Positions 8,188-14,934 of a DNA stretch of 14,996 nucleotides are shown here, piece after piece. The notes beneath the pieces were generated by a model that was given only the letters and a program-made list of their open reading frames with translations, ran no database searches and was not told the DNA's origin. How positions within the stretch are numbered: position 1 is the stretch's first letter; each line of letters begins with the position of its first letter. A program made the translations under genes and the position numbers. Source of the stretch: Gammaproteobacteria bacterium. Its GTDB lineage: Bacteria > Pseudomonadota > Gammaproteobacteria > DSM-16500. The stretch spans positions 1 to 14,996 of the forward strand of contig VFKI01000068.1 in the NCBI GenBank assembly GCA_009885665.1. The letters are read 5' to 3'.

Positions 8188-10749
8188 ATGGAATTTATAA
8201 TTTTGAAGGGAAGAAGCCGGATAAAACGACTTGCGCAAGCGTCGCTGACGCTTTCATTAATTTACCCTTTTCAGAGTTTACTGCCTACAACGGGTTCTTC
8301 CTCGACCCCAGCCATAGCATCGCGCGCCCCCAGCTCATCAACTAGCCTCAAAGCAAGCACGCCTTTGTTAAAACAGCCTACGCTAGAAGAGCTATACTTG
8401 ACAGTTAATCTCAACCACCAAAAAGAAACCAATCCCATTTTAATTTTAAAAGACAAACAAGGAAACATCTGGGTTAATCAAAATGATTTATCTACCTGGA
8501 ACCTCCAGTTATCCGAAATATCGCTACTGACTTATAACAACAATCGTTACATCAACATCACCAAACTCCCAGGCGTACGCTGGCAATTCGATGAACAAAA
8601 TCAATCACTCACTATCGTGCTCCCTGCAACGTCTTTTCGCAATAATCATATTGATCTAAGCCATGGCTCTTTAATGTCGTTTAAACGGCCCGATCACTGG
8701 GGCGGCTTTTTAAATTATTCACTCAATGATTATCGTGTAGACAACAGTGACCAGATAGGCGGGATATTTGATTTAAATATATTTGGCCCTGCCGGTGCCG
8801 GCAGCAGCAGCTACGCTTTTATTTCTAACCCAGAGGATCGCCCTAGCTGGGTACGCCTCAACACCCGCTGGGTGTACGATCAACCTGAGCATATAGCTTC
8901 ATGGCGTTTTGGTGACTTAAACAGTGATGGTGGCAGTTGGTCGGGCTCAGTAGGCTTTGGTGGTTTACAATGGGCAAGCAACTTTAGCACTCAGCCTCAA
9001 TTTATTACTTTTCCCTTGCCTGGCTATCGCGGCCCAGCCATTGCACCTTCTGTTATTGACTTATACGTGAACAATATCAAAACACAACAGCTACAAGTTA
9101 CACCAGGACAATTTGATATTACCAACGTACCGCTCGTCGATGGCCAAGGTAACTTACGCATCGTGACGACAGATATTTTAGGCCGACAACAGGTATTTAG
9201 CAGCAATTTCTTTCTTGATACCTCTATTTTAAAACCTGGATTACATGAGTTTTCTTATGAAGCAGGCATTATTCGGCAAAATTTAGGCTTAGCCAATTAT
9301 GACTACAAAGATTTTCTAATCAGTGCCACAAATGCTTTCAGCCCAAATGATCTAACGCGTCTTGAATTTCATGGCGAAACATTGAGCTATGAGCAAGCGG
9401 GCGGCATGGCTATCACCCGAGTGCTACCATCGCTTGCCAGCACACTAACAGGCACTGCGGCTGTCAGTAACTATAGCCTATTGGGTGGAAAAAAAGGTGG
9501 CTTAGCTAGTATTCGGCTACAACATAAAGCGCAACGATTTAACTTTGGTTTAAGCTATGAAATAACAAGTCATTACTTCACGGATATGGGGATCACACCT
9601 AACCAACTCTCCCCACGCTCTGTTAGCCAAATTTTTGGGGGCATTGATTTACAACGCTACGGTTCAGTTGGCATCAACTATACTCGCCAACTAAACCGCG
9701 AACAAGAAAGCGCAGAATTAGTCAGCCTAACATATTCAAAAAACATTTTTTTCAAAATTAATTTCTCTGCAACCCTAATGAATAGTCTGCATGGTGAGAA
9801 TCGTGGCGTATCCTTTTTCTTACTGTTTACACGTATTTTAGGCGAACAAACTACAGCCAGCTACAGTTACAATCGTTACAACACCAACATAGCAACTAAT
9901 AGCTGGCAACTTAGCCGCAGCTTATCAACGGGTCCAGGTTGGGGATATCGATTAGGCTACGCTAAAGGAACCAGTGAAACCCAAGCAGGCACATTAAATT
10001 ATCAAAATAATATGGGCAGATATTCTATTCAATATACTGAACAAGATAACCAAACATTCTACCAAGGTAGTGCAGACGGCAGCATCGCGCTCCTTGGGGG
10101 AGAAATAAAAGCATCACGCTTAATTGACAACAGTTTTGCGCTTGTTAGCACTAGCGGTTTTCCACATGTGAAAGTCTACAACAACAATGGTCTTACTGGC
10201 ACAACAGATAGCAAAGGAATATTGCTAATTCCTAACTTATTACCGTATCAAACTAACAAAATTAGCATCTCGCCGACTACGTTACCGCTAAACACTGAAA
10301 TTGACACCACACAAATTATGACAACACCATTTTACCGTTCGGGTACTTGGGTAAAATTTGGCATTCGACAAATACGCAGCGCAACATTGACACTGATCCA
10401 ACAACCCTCAGGGGAAATCGTACCTTTAGGCGCAACGATTGAATTATTGCCAAAAAAGGAAACTTATTTTGTCGGCGAGCAAGGCGAAACTTATTTAACT
10501 CACTTAAAAGATTCAAACGCTATAGAAGTTTCCTGGGATGACCAATCTTGCACTGCAAGCTTTCTGTTACCACCAGCGAGCAAAACAGATGTCATACCTG
10601 ATCTGGGGAAAATAAACTGCATCACTAAAAATAGCATCACGCATGGCACAAAAAAACGCCCTACTGTTTCACTCCCGAATCAGCCAATTTCAGCAGCTGC
10701 AGTAGTTGACCCAGCAAAACATTTATTAGCACAGGACACAAAGCCATGA
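8188..10749 (+). CDS. Outer-membrane usher of an SCPU (Csu-like) pilus
   Basis: Forms the beta-barrel pore that receives chaperone-subunit complexes and polymerises the pilus. 853 residues, usual size. Visible: basic start plus hydrophobic signal segment (about 14-33), a Ser/Thr/Ala-rich linker (about 35-60), N-terminal chaperone-binding domain (about 64-155), barrel strands from GFLNYSLNDY, a plug domain (about 286-340) with the usher pattern VIDLYVNN...GQFDITNVPL...GNLRIVTTD, a long aromatic-rich barrel to about 645, and C-terminal domains from GFPHVKVYNNNG (about 658) with LPY..NKISISP. Cys788 and Cys811 match the usual C-terminal disulfide. About 42 residues follow the last Cys, longer than usual. 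The ATG has no ribosome site of its own, so translation may be coupled to the chaperone; an ATA at 8221 preceded by AAGGGAAG is an alternative. Its stop overlaps the next start (ATGA). Confidence 0.92.
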   Translation: MEFIILKGRSRIKRLAQASLTLSLIYPFQSLLPTTGSSSTPAIASRAPSSSTSLKASTPLLKQPTLEELYLTVNLNHQKETNPILILKDKQGNIWVNQNDLSTWNLQLSEISLLTYNNNRYINITKLPGVRWQFDEQNQSLTIVLPATSFRNNHIDLSHGSLMSFKRPDHWGGFLNYSLNDYRVDNSDQIGGIFDLNIFGPAGAGSSSYAFISNPEDRPSWVRLNTRWVYDQPEHIASWRFGDLNSDGGSWSGSVGFGGLQWASNFSTQPQFITFPLPGYRGPAIAPSVIDLYVNNIKTQQLQVTPGQFDITNVPLVDGQGNLRIVTTDILGRQQVFSSNFFLDTSILKPGLHEFSYEAGIIRQNLGLANYDYKDFLISATNAFSPNDLTRLEFHGETLSYEQAGGMAITRVLPSLASTLTGTAAVSNYSLLGGKKGGLASIRLQHKAQRFNFGLSYEITSHYFTDMGITPNQLSPRSVSQIFGGIDLQRYGSVGINYTRQLNREQESAELVSLTYSKNIFFKINFSATLMNSLHGENRGVSFFLLFTRILGEQTTASYSYNRYNTNIATNSWQLSRSLSTGPGWGYRLGYAKGTSETQAGTLNYQNNMGRYSIQYTEQDNQTFYQGSADGSIALLGGEIKASRLIDNSFALVSTSGFPHVKVYNNNGLTGTTDSKGILLIPNLLPYQTNKISISPTTLPLNTEIDTTQIMTTPFYRSGTWVKFGIRQIRSATLTLIQQPSGEIVPLGATIELLPKKETYFVGEQGETYLTHLKDSNAIEVSWDDQSCTASFLLPPASKTDVIPDLGKINCITKNSITHGTKKRPTVSLPNQPISAAAVVDPAKHLLAQDTKP

Positions 10750-11174
10750 AGATAGCGATCATTGCTGCATGCTTATCTTTTTTCTCACCCGCCGCTATTG
10801 CCAGCTGCAATGTCAACAGTATCCCCATACAATTTGGCAGTTATGATGTATTTTCAGCGTCTGTCACGACCAGCACAGGCAGCATTACCGTGAGCTGTAC
10901 GCCTGATGGTACGCCTTATACAATAGCCATTCAACGAGGATTTGGTACAATCGCTCAGCGTAAAATGCGGCTTTCTGGAGGCATCGCCCAATTAAATTAT
11001 AATATTTATACGGATCCGACTTACACCACCATTTGGGGGGACGGCACGGGGACAAGCGCGATGATATCAGGGCAAACTAATGCGACAGTTACAGCTTATG
11101 GAGAAGTGACTGCCGGCCAGGATGTTCCCGCCGGCAGTTACAGTGACACCCTGACTATTCTCGTCAGTTATTAG
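10746..11174 (+). CDS. Short SCPU-domain pilin without N-terminal donor strand; candidate tip or cap subunit
   Basis: 142 residues. Signal peptide 1-19 (cleavage AIA-S), then one SCPU domain: Cys21 and Cys51 (likely disulfide), IQFGSYDV, YNIYTDPTYTTIWGDG and the closing AGQDVPAGSYSDTLTILVSY. The first Cys is the second mature residue, so the 12-17 residue extension that would act as donor strand in chain-forming subunits is absent. The start overlaps the usher stop by four bases (ATGA) with AGGA 9 bases upstream, so expression is tied to the usher. In csu operons the gene after the usher encodes a two-domain tip adhesin of over 300 residues; here only one domain is present. Role as a minimal tip or terminating subunit is inference. 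The reading frame is intact and conserved residues are present, so it does not look like a degraded gene. Confidence 0.85.
   Translation: MKIAIIAACLSFFSPAAIASCNVNSIPIQFGSYDVFSASVTTSTGSITVSCTPDGTPYTIAIQRGFGTIAQRKMRLSGGIAQLNYNIYTDPTYTTIWGDGTGTSAMISGQTNATVTAYGEVTAGQDVPAGSYSDTLTILVSY
11106..11141. repeat. Strong GC-rich hairpin inside the 3' end of the tip-position pilin gene
   Basis: GTGACTGCCGGC (11106-11117) and GCCGGCAGTTAC (11130-11141) pair over 12 positions as RNA with a single G-U, around a 12-base loop. It lies about 30 bases before the stop. No T-run follows on the plus strand. It encodes the conserved VTAGQDVPAGSY segment, so part of the symmetry may be forced by protein sequence. Confidence 0.55.
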
Positions 11175-11719
11175 GGATGAAACGATGTGGTAATTGTGAC
11201 ATCATCAGTGTAGTCTCCTGCAGGAGCGGCGTTAATATCAGCTACCAAAATCTGTCCCAAAACAGGAATTACATTAGAAGTAGCACCTCCTCCGGTTTCT
11301 GTTGTGGTATGAGATGGGTACGGCCTGCCATAATCAGACTCGGCACCTGCTGTTCCACCCCACTCATTTCCAGCAGTCCGAGACGTGAAATAAATCTTAT
11401 ACGCTAAATAATTACCGTTACTTATTAACGCTCGGTTTGGTATAGAGAAACCCGACGCGACAGCATTCGCCCCTGCATTTAAATTAACGCGATAACCCGA
11501 CCCCTGTGTACACTTTATTGAGATATCAGATGATGCATCTTTGTTTACCGCAACATTTGAATCAAAGGTACCAAATTCCAAATCATTGGGAGTCGATACC
11601 ACGCAACTGGCTGTTACGGATGCGGTAACATGCAAGTCTACTGCCCACGCCCCCGTCGTCCCCATCATCAACACCAGCCCTGCCGCAGCAAGAGCCGTTT
11701 TTATCATTATGCGTTTCAT
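11171..11719 (-). CDS. SCPU-domain pilin subunit, downstream copy; candidate major subunit
   Basis: 182 residues. Strong ribosome site GGAGGT 5 bases before ATG. Signal peptide 1-26 (cleavage AWA-V). Mature start VDLHVTASVTASC: twelve residues with alternating hydrophobics before Cys39, matching a donor-strand extension; Cys70 is the likely disulfide partner. LEFGTFDS and closing AAPAGDYTDDVTITTSF are SCPU signatures. A Gly/Thr/Pro-rich insertion of about 30 residues (around 119-150) is absent from the two other pilins of the locus and would be exposed. Size and strong translation signal fit a CsuA/B-like main pilin, but that is inference. Its stop overlaps the stop of the convergent pilin gene by four bases (11171-11174), leaving no room for a terminator between them. 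Confidence 0.88.
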   Translation of the reverse strand: MKRIMIKTALAAAGLVLMMGTTGAWAVDLHVTASVTASCVVSTPNDLEFGTFDSNVAVNKDASSDISIKCTQGSGYRVNLNAGANAVASGFSIPNRALISNGNYLAYKIYFTSRTAGNEWGGTAGAESDYGRPYPSHTTTETGGGATSNVIPVLGQILVADINAAPAGDYTDDVTITTSFHP

Positions 11720-11724
11720 GATAC

Positions 11725-11730
11725 ACCTCC
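11725..11730 (-). promoter_or_regulatory. Strong ribosome binding site of the downstream SCPU pilin
   Basis: Reads GGAGGT on the minus strand, 5 bases before the ATG at 11719. It is the best match to the Shine-Dalgarno consensus among the pilus genes here, and it decides the start. Confidence 0.8.
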
Positions 11731-11785
11731 GCGAAGAATGAGTAATTTACACTCTAAGCATAGGCGGTATTTGGTAGATTTCCAC

Positions 11786-11801
11786 TATTTTGATCAAAAT
11801 A
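11786..11801. promoter_or_regulatory. 16-bp perfect palindrome upstream of the downstream SCPU pilin, candidate operator
   Basis: TATTTTGATCAAAATA is exactly self-complementary and lies about 67 bases before the pilin ATG, where an operator or activator site would be expected. No clear -35/-10 pair was found around it; TATGCT (minus strand, about 11759-11764) is the best -10 candidate and has a poor -35. Function is inference. Confidence 0.4.
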
Positions 11802-11832
11802 TTTTCAATATAATTGTGTTTATTATGAATAA

Positions 11833-11864
11833 CTTAGCTGTAGCTACTTTATATTTTAGCTAAG
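11833..11864. repeat. Small inverted repeat in the AT-rich stretch upstream of the pilin
   Basis: CTTAGCT (11833-11839) and AGCTAAG (11858-11864) are exact reverse complements around an AT-rich spacer. On the minus strand it is upstream of the pilin; on the plus strand a transcript would form a weak stem. No function can be assigned. Confidence 0.3.
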
Positions 11865-11873
11865 CATAAGAGA

Positions 11874-11951
11874 TGCCACGCCATGCGCGTCAAACTAAGC
11901 CGCGGTTTTGTCATTACGAGGCGCGACGCGACGTGGCAAGCGACGTGGCAA
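11874..11951. repeat. REP-like interspersed repeat with a 12-bp tandem duplication
   Basis: TGCCACG (11874-11880) is inverted at 11932-11938 and again at 11944-11950. Between them lies TCATTACGAGGCGCGACGCG, which resembles the TCATTGCGAG...GTGGCAATC interspersed palindromic repeats I recall from many bacterial genomes. GCGACGTGGCAA occurs twice in direct tandem (11928-11939 and 11940-11951). Non-coding. Confidence 0.5.
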
Positions 11952-11993
11952 GCCAGTACGCTAGGTGCTAAGCAACAAAAAATCGGCGCACTC

Positions 11994-12171
11994 GTGCTCC
12001 GTCAAATTTAAATCTTAGGATTGGCGGGCAGCTTGCAAGGGATTAGAAGGTTTTGTTCGAAAAAAAGCGGAGGCGTACTCTAAGTACGTAGAGCATTTTT
12101 TTCAGACCAAGCGTTTCAAGGTCGACGCAAGATGGGTGATCACACCCTAAGATTAAAGATTGACAGAGCAC
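11994..12171. repeat. 178-bp near-palindromic element, MITE-like, copy A
   Basis: The whole segment folds on itself about one centre. Outer ends are GTGCTCCGTCAA (11994-12005) and the reverse complement of GTGCTCTGTCAA (12160-12171); next AATCTTAGG (12011-12019) faces CCTAAGATT (12146-12154); then GAAAAAAA faces TTTTTTTC; the core is CGTACT-CTA-AGTACG (12074-12088). Pairs keep register around positions 12081-12083. No ORF of note. No convincing target-site duplication was seen. Size and design match the element at 12393-12571. Non-autonomous mobile palindrome is the favoured reading; a long structured RNA is possible. Confidence 0.7.
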
Positions 12172-12179
12172 TAGCTGCT

Positions 12180-12226
12180 AATTTGTAATTGCGTCCAGGG
12201 CATTTATTGGGCTGCATTACAATTAA
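12180..12226. repeat. Small palindrome between the larger elements
   Basis: TGTAAT (12184-12189) faces ATTACA (12216-12221), with further pairing of GC..CC to GG..GC inside and AT-rich flanks outside. It is followed by GACAGAGCCC (12234-12243), which repeats the end motif of the 178-bp element, so it may be a remnant of another copy. Confidence 0.4.
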
Positions 12227-12305
12227 ACTTTTCGACAGAGCCCTGTTATGTATTTTGAGAGGCGAAATTCTTTTCTTCACATGAAATAGGCTTGCTAATT
12301 AAGTG

Positions 12306-12391
12306 AACCCCACAGTCAAAATCTTTATGTCGCTATAGCGGTTCCCGTTAACGCTGTCGGCGCCGTCATCATGCAGGTTAAGCTGTGGGTT
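12306..12391. repeat. 86-bp segment with short terminal inverted repeats
   Basis: AACCCCACAG (12306-12315) faces CTGTGGGTT (12383-12391) with one mismatch. The interior holds short perfect palindromes CGCTATAGCG (12331-12340) and CGTTAACG (12346-12353) but does not fold end to end as well as its neighbours. It abuts the 179-bp element. Confidence 0.35.
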
Positions 12392-12392
12392 T

Positions 12393-12571
12393 AGGCTCTG
12401 CGCATAAATAACTTTTACACCTTGCATCCCATCATGGCATCATCTATAAACGTTCCTCAGTCGAAAAACCTCGAAATACTTCAGTATTTCTGCGATTTTT
12501 CTTCTTCCGGTACGCTTATATCTGACACCACGCTGGGCGCAATCTGTCAAAGTTATTTATGCGCAGAGCCT
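12393..12571. repeat. 179-bp near-palindromic element, MITE-like, copy B
   Basis: Exact 23-bp terminal inverted repeats (12393-12415 and 12549-12571; left end begins AGGCTCTGCGCATA). The interior pairs for most of its length, and the core is a perfect GAAATACT-TC-AGTATTTC (12473-12490) flanked by GAAAAA and its partner TTTTTC. The centre of the ends (12482) and of the core (12481.5) coincide, so the element is one long hairpin. TTA stands just outside each GGCTCTG end (12391-12393, 12571-12573), a possible 3-bp target duplication, though it partly overlaps the repeat itself. No ORF of note, no transposase in the window. Confidence 0.75.
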
Positions 12572-12654
12572 TAAAAAATGCTTTTCGTAGTTGATGACCG
12601 ACGCCACGTGATCAGAGGACTCTTTTAAGCGTTTTTCAGCTGGAGCGCCTGATG

Positions 12655-12683
12655 TTGCTAATAATGATTATCGCGAATACAAT
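12655..12683 (+). promoter_or_regulatory. Sigma-70-like promoter of the 739-residue protein gene
   Basis: TTGCTA (12655-12660), a 17-base spacer and TACAAT (12678-12683): four and five matches to consensus with ideal spacing. Transcription would begin near 12690, about 25 bases before the chosen ATG. This places the upstream in-frame ATG at 12652 outside the transcript and supports the start at 12715. Confidence 0.6.
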
Positions 12684-12714
12684 ACTTTGCGATTTAATTA
12701 TCCAAGGAAATAAT

Positions 12715-14934
12715 ATGCAACACCGCCAAAAATTAGTCGAAATACCCTTGACAGAAGAAGATTTACGCGCTGAACTCAAAATACGACAGGCAAGAAAAAA
12801 AATATTACGTCAGCAAAGGCGGGAACCGTTGATGGCTGTTTTTAATTTAATGCTCGCATTGCTGCTGCCTGATTTTACTGAATGGTTATTTCTTCAGCCT
12901 GTTACAACAATAGTATGGATCAAGATCTCAGCATATCTTTTAAATCACGCCCCTTACGCATTCAATTTTACAATTCATAGATTTTTGGAAAAGCAAACTT
13001 ATGCTTTGCTGGCGAATAAAAAATTTATCAAAGAAGGATTGCCGCAGCTAGATGAAACTTTGATGAATGTTTTGTGTAAAAAATACATTAATACCATGAC
13101 AATTGGCGGAAGGTTGCCGTGTCTGACAATGATCGAGAGCCTGCCTAATAATCATTTCCTTTTGCACGTCCTTAATTCTCCTAGGATAAATATACGTGAC
13201 AACTTGATGAAGTTTATGGCATTTGCACCGCTGCTTCCTAGCTCTGCACTAGGGCATTATAAAAAACATGCCTTACGCAGTGTTGATATGCGTTTGTTAA
13301 TAGGCGAAATGATTGCTATTTATGACTATACAATAAATCAGTCGGATAATGATGCTGTAGTTGATTATTTTCATTACATTGGTATCACGGGTTTCATAAC
13401 GTTAACGTCTTGGATGCTCGAGCTTGCGGGAAGCCGTTTAATATTTCAACCACTCATGAAATTATACTTTCATCGTTGGGATAAAGGTTTTGATAATGAA
13501 GTTTGTCTTGATGATATGCTTACATTAGAAAAATTACGTGAAAAAGTTTGCCGACTGAGAAACGAGAGTCAACACGAAGAAACCGTAGCATTCCTTTCTA
13601 TAAGCATCAGTATAGCAGCGACAGCAATTGGGTTATGGTGGTTAGGTTATCGCAATCCAATGGAATCCGTGGTAACAATATTATTGATGACATTATTTCA
13701 GCTAAGTGACTTGCTGAATGAAAGCTATCGAAAGCTCAATTTAACAAGAAATTTATCACGCATCAAGGATGACCTTGATTTTATATCAGGTCAAAATAAA
13801 TATTTTGAAGTACGCCTTAATCATAAAACCAGTTTTTCGCATAGCAGCTTTACGCTGCTCGCTAAAAAATATTTTGATGTCCCTGCAAAAACCGTATGTG
13901 AAATTTTGAAAGAAGTGCTTTCGTTGAATGAGATAAATGAATTTTATGCTGGATATCAGCAAGTTACTTTGCCTGCCAGTTTATCGATGACGAAAAAAAT
14001 GACAAAGCATATTGCCAATCAATTTATAAGTTTTATAGAAATAGAAAGAAAAAATATAGATTTTTTGAAAAAAGTCAAAATAATGGCCAAGCAATTTCTT
14101 ACCGATGATACGATTTTTGTTGTACGGCAGCGCGAAAATGGTACAGGCAATACGCTATTTCGTATTCGTTTCCCAACATCAACGAGATGCCATAAGCTCT
14201 CTGAGTTGGATAATTTGCATAAAGTGCTCGACAAGTGCACCCTCCATACAGAAAGCTTACCTAATTTTATAGACTTTTTAGCTGATTCGTCTTCCAGTAT
14301 CAATATGCTTTTATTAGAAGAATTAGCAACAGAATATAAAGAAAAAAGCGCAACGCATTCCACGCTTTATCCTCTAACAAATAAAACTTTGCTGTCACAG
14401 GAAAATGATGCGATGAAAAAAGCCGGGTTGCGACAAAGAAGATATTTGCCGGTAAAAGAAGAAAAAGAAAGCAAAGAAGAGAAAGAAGATGTGAACACTC
14501 CTGCTCATGTTGTCCGTTGGAACAGCGCATATCATGATTATTGTTATAATCCTCAGCATCCAGATCCCATTTCTCCCATTGTTCCATTGCAAGCCCCTGG
14601 CAGCAAGAATCATTATGTCCGTTTTAACATTAAATCAGAAGAATTTGAAAAACGCGGGGTTAAGGATTTATATAAATTTTTTCGTGAAACGGTAAATTCT
14701 GGCAAAATCAGTAAGCATGCTAATGAACAAGGCAATACTTTGATTTCCCCTGGCGAAACATTAATGAAAGAAGTGCTGAATCCTCAGCCTGGTGAAGCGA
14801 GATGGCAACCCGTCTCTCTGGTTACCAAAAGACTCGGCAAAGGGGGTAACATACGTTTATTTGCTGTACCAATTATCAATGCGCATAAAGATATACTACA
14901 TGATGTGCGCTGCGCTGATTTTCGGGCGCACTGA
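12715..14934 (+). CDS. Unrecognised 739-residue protein with hydrophobic segments and charged linker
   Basis: I do not recognise this gene. Start at 12715 is chosen because AAGGA (12704-12708) lies 6 bases upstream and a good promoter ends at 12683; the in-frame ATG at 12652 has neither. No signal peptide: the N terminus is highly charged (residues 1-38, LRAELKIRQARKKILRQQRR). Hydrophobic segments: about 40-65, 218-240, and a close pair at 291-312 and 317-334 that looks like a membrane hairpin. The middle (350-560) is soluble, helical and Lys-rich. A charged linker PVKEEKESKEEKED (579-592) leads to a C-terminal part with HYVRFNIKS, LYKFFRETVNSGKISKH and KRLGKGGNIRLFAVPI. No catalytic motif could be identified. 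Base use is more AT-rich than in the pilus genes. It stands alone behind the palindrome cluster, which hints at an accessory gene. A membrane-associated or host-directed protein is possible, but unproven. Confidence 0.8.
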   Translation: MQHRQKLVEIPLTEEDLRAELKIRQARKKILRQQRREPLMAVFNLMLALLLPDFTEWLFLQPVTTIVWIKISAYLLNHAPYAFNFTIHRFLEKQTYALLANKKFIKEGLPQLDETLMNVLCKKYINTMTIGGRLPCLTMIESLPNNHFLLHVLNSPRINIRDNLMKFMAFAPLLPSSALGHYKKHALRSVDMRLLIGEMIAIYDYTINQSDNDAVVDYFHYIGITGFITLTSWMLELAGSRLIFQPLMKLYFHRWDKGFDNEVCLDDMLTLEKLREKVCRLRNESQHEETVAFLSISISIAATAIGLWWLGYRNPMESVVTILLMTLFQLSDLLNESYRKLNLTRNLSRIKDDLDFISGQNKYFEVRLNHKTSFSHSSFTLLAKKYFDVPAKTVCEILKEVLSLNEINEFYAGYQQVTLPASLSMTKKMTKHIANQFISFIEIERKNIDFLKKVKIMAKQFLTDDTIFVVRQRENGTGNTLFRIRFPTSTRCHKLSELDNLHKVLDKCTLHTESLPNFIDFLADSSSSINMLLLEELATEYKEKSATHSTLYPLTNKTLLSQENDAMKKAGLRQRRYLPVKEEKESKEEKEDVNTPAHVVRWNSAYHDYCYNPQHPDPISPIVPLQAPGSKNHYVRFNIKSEEFEKRGVKDLYKFFRETVNSGKISKHANEQGNTLISPGETLMKEVLNPQPGEARWQPVSLVTKRLGKGGNIRLFAVPIINAHKDILHDVRCADFRAH

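Larger units (their letters stand above)
11720..12714. other. Gene-free region of about 1 kb
   Basis: Holds the upstream control region of the minus-strand pilin (to about 11865), then a run of palindromic repeats (11874-12571), then the promoter and ribosome site of the next gene. No RNA gene, attachment site or credible short coding frame was recognised here. Confidence 0.6.

Noticed and set aside
11215..11226. CTCCTGCAGGAG palindrome as terminator or operator
   Set aside because: It has no loop and no T-run, and it lies within the coding sequence for the conserved SCPU ending, where chance symmetry is likely.
12652..12714. ATG at 12652 as the start of the 739-residue protein
   Set aside because: It lies before the promoter (-35 at 12655) and lacks a ribosome site, whereas 12715 has both.
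14449..14490. Glu/Lys run of the last protein as a C-terminal secretion E-block
   Set aside because: It is about 150 residues from the C terminus, not within the last 30, so it reads better as a linker.
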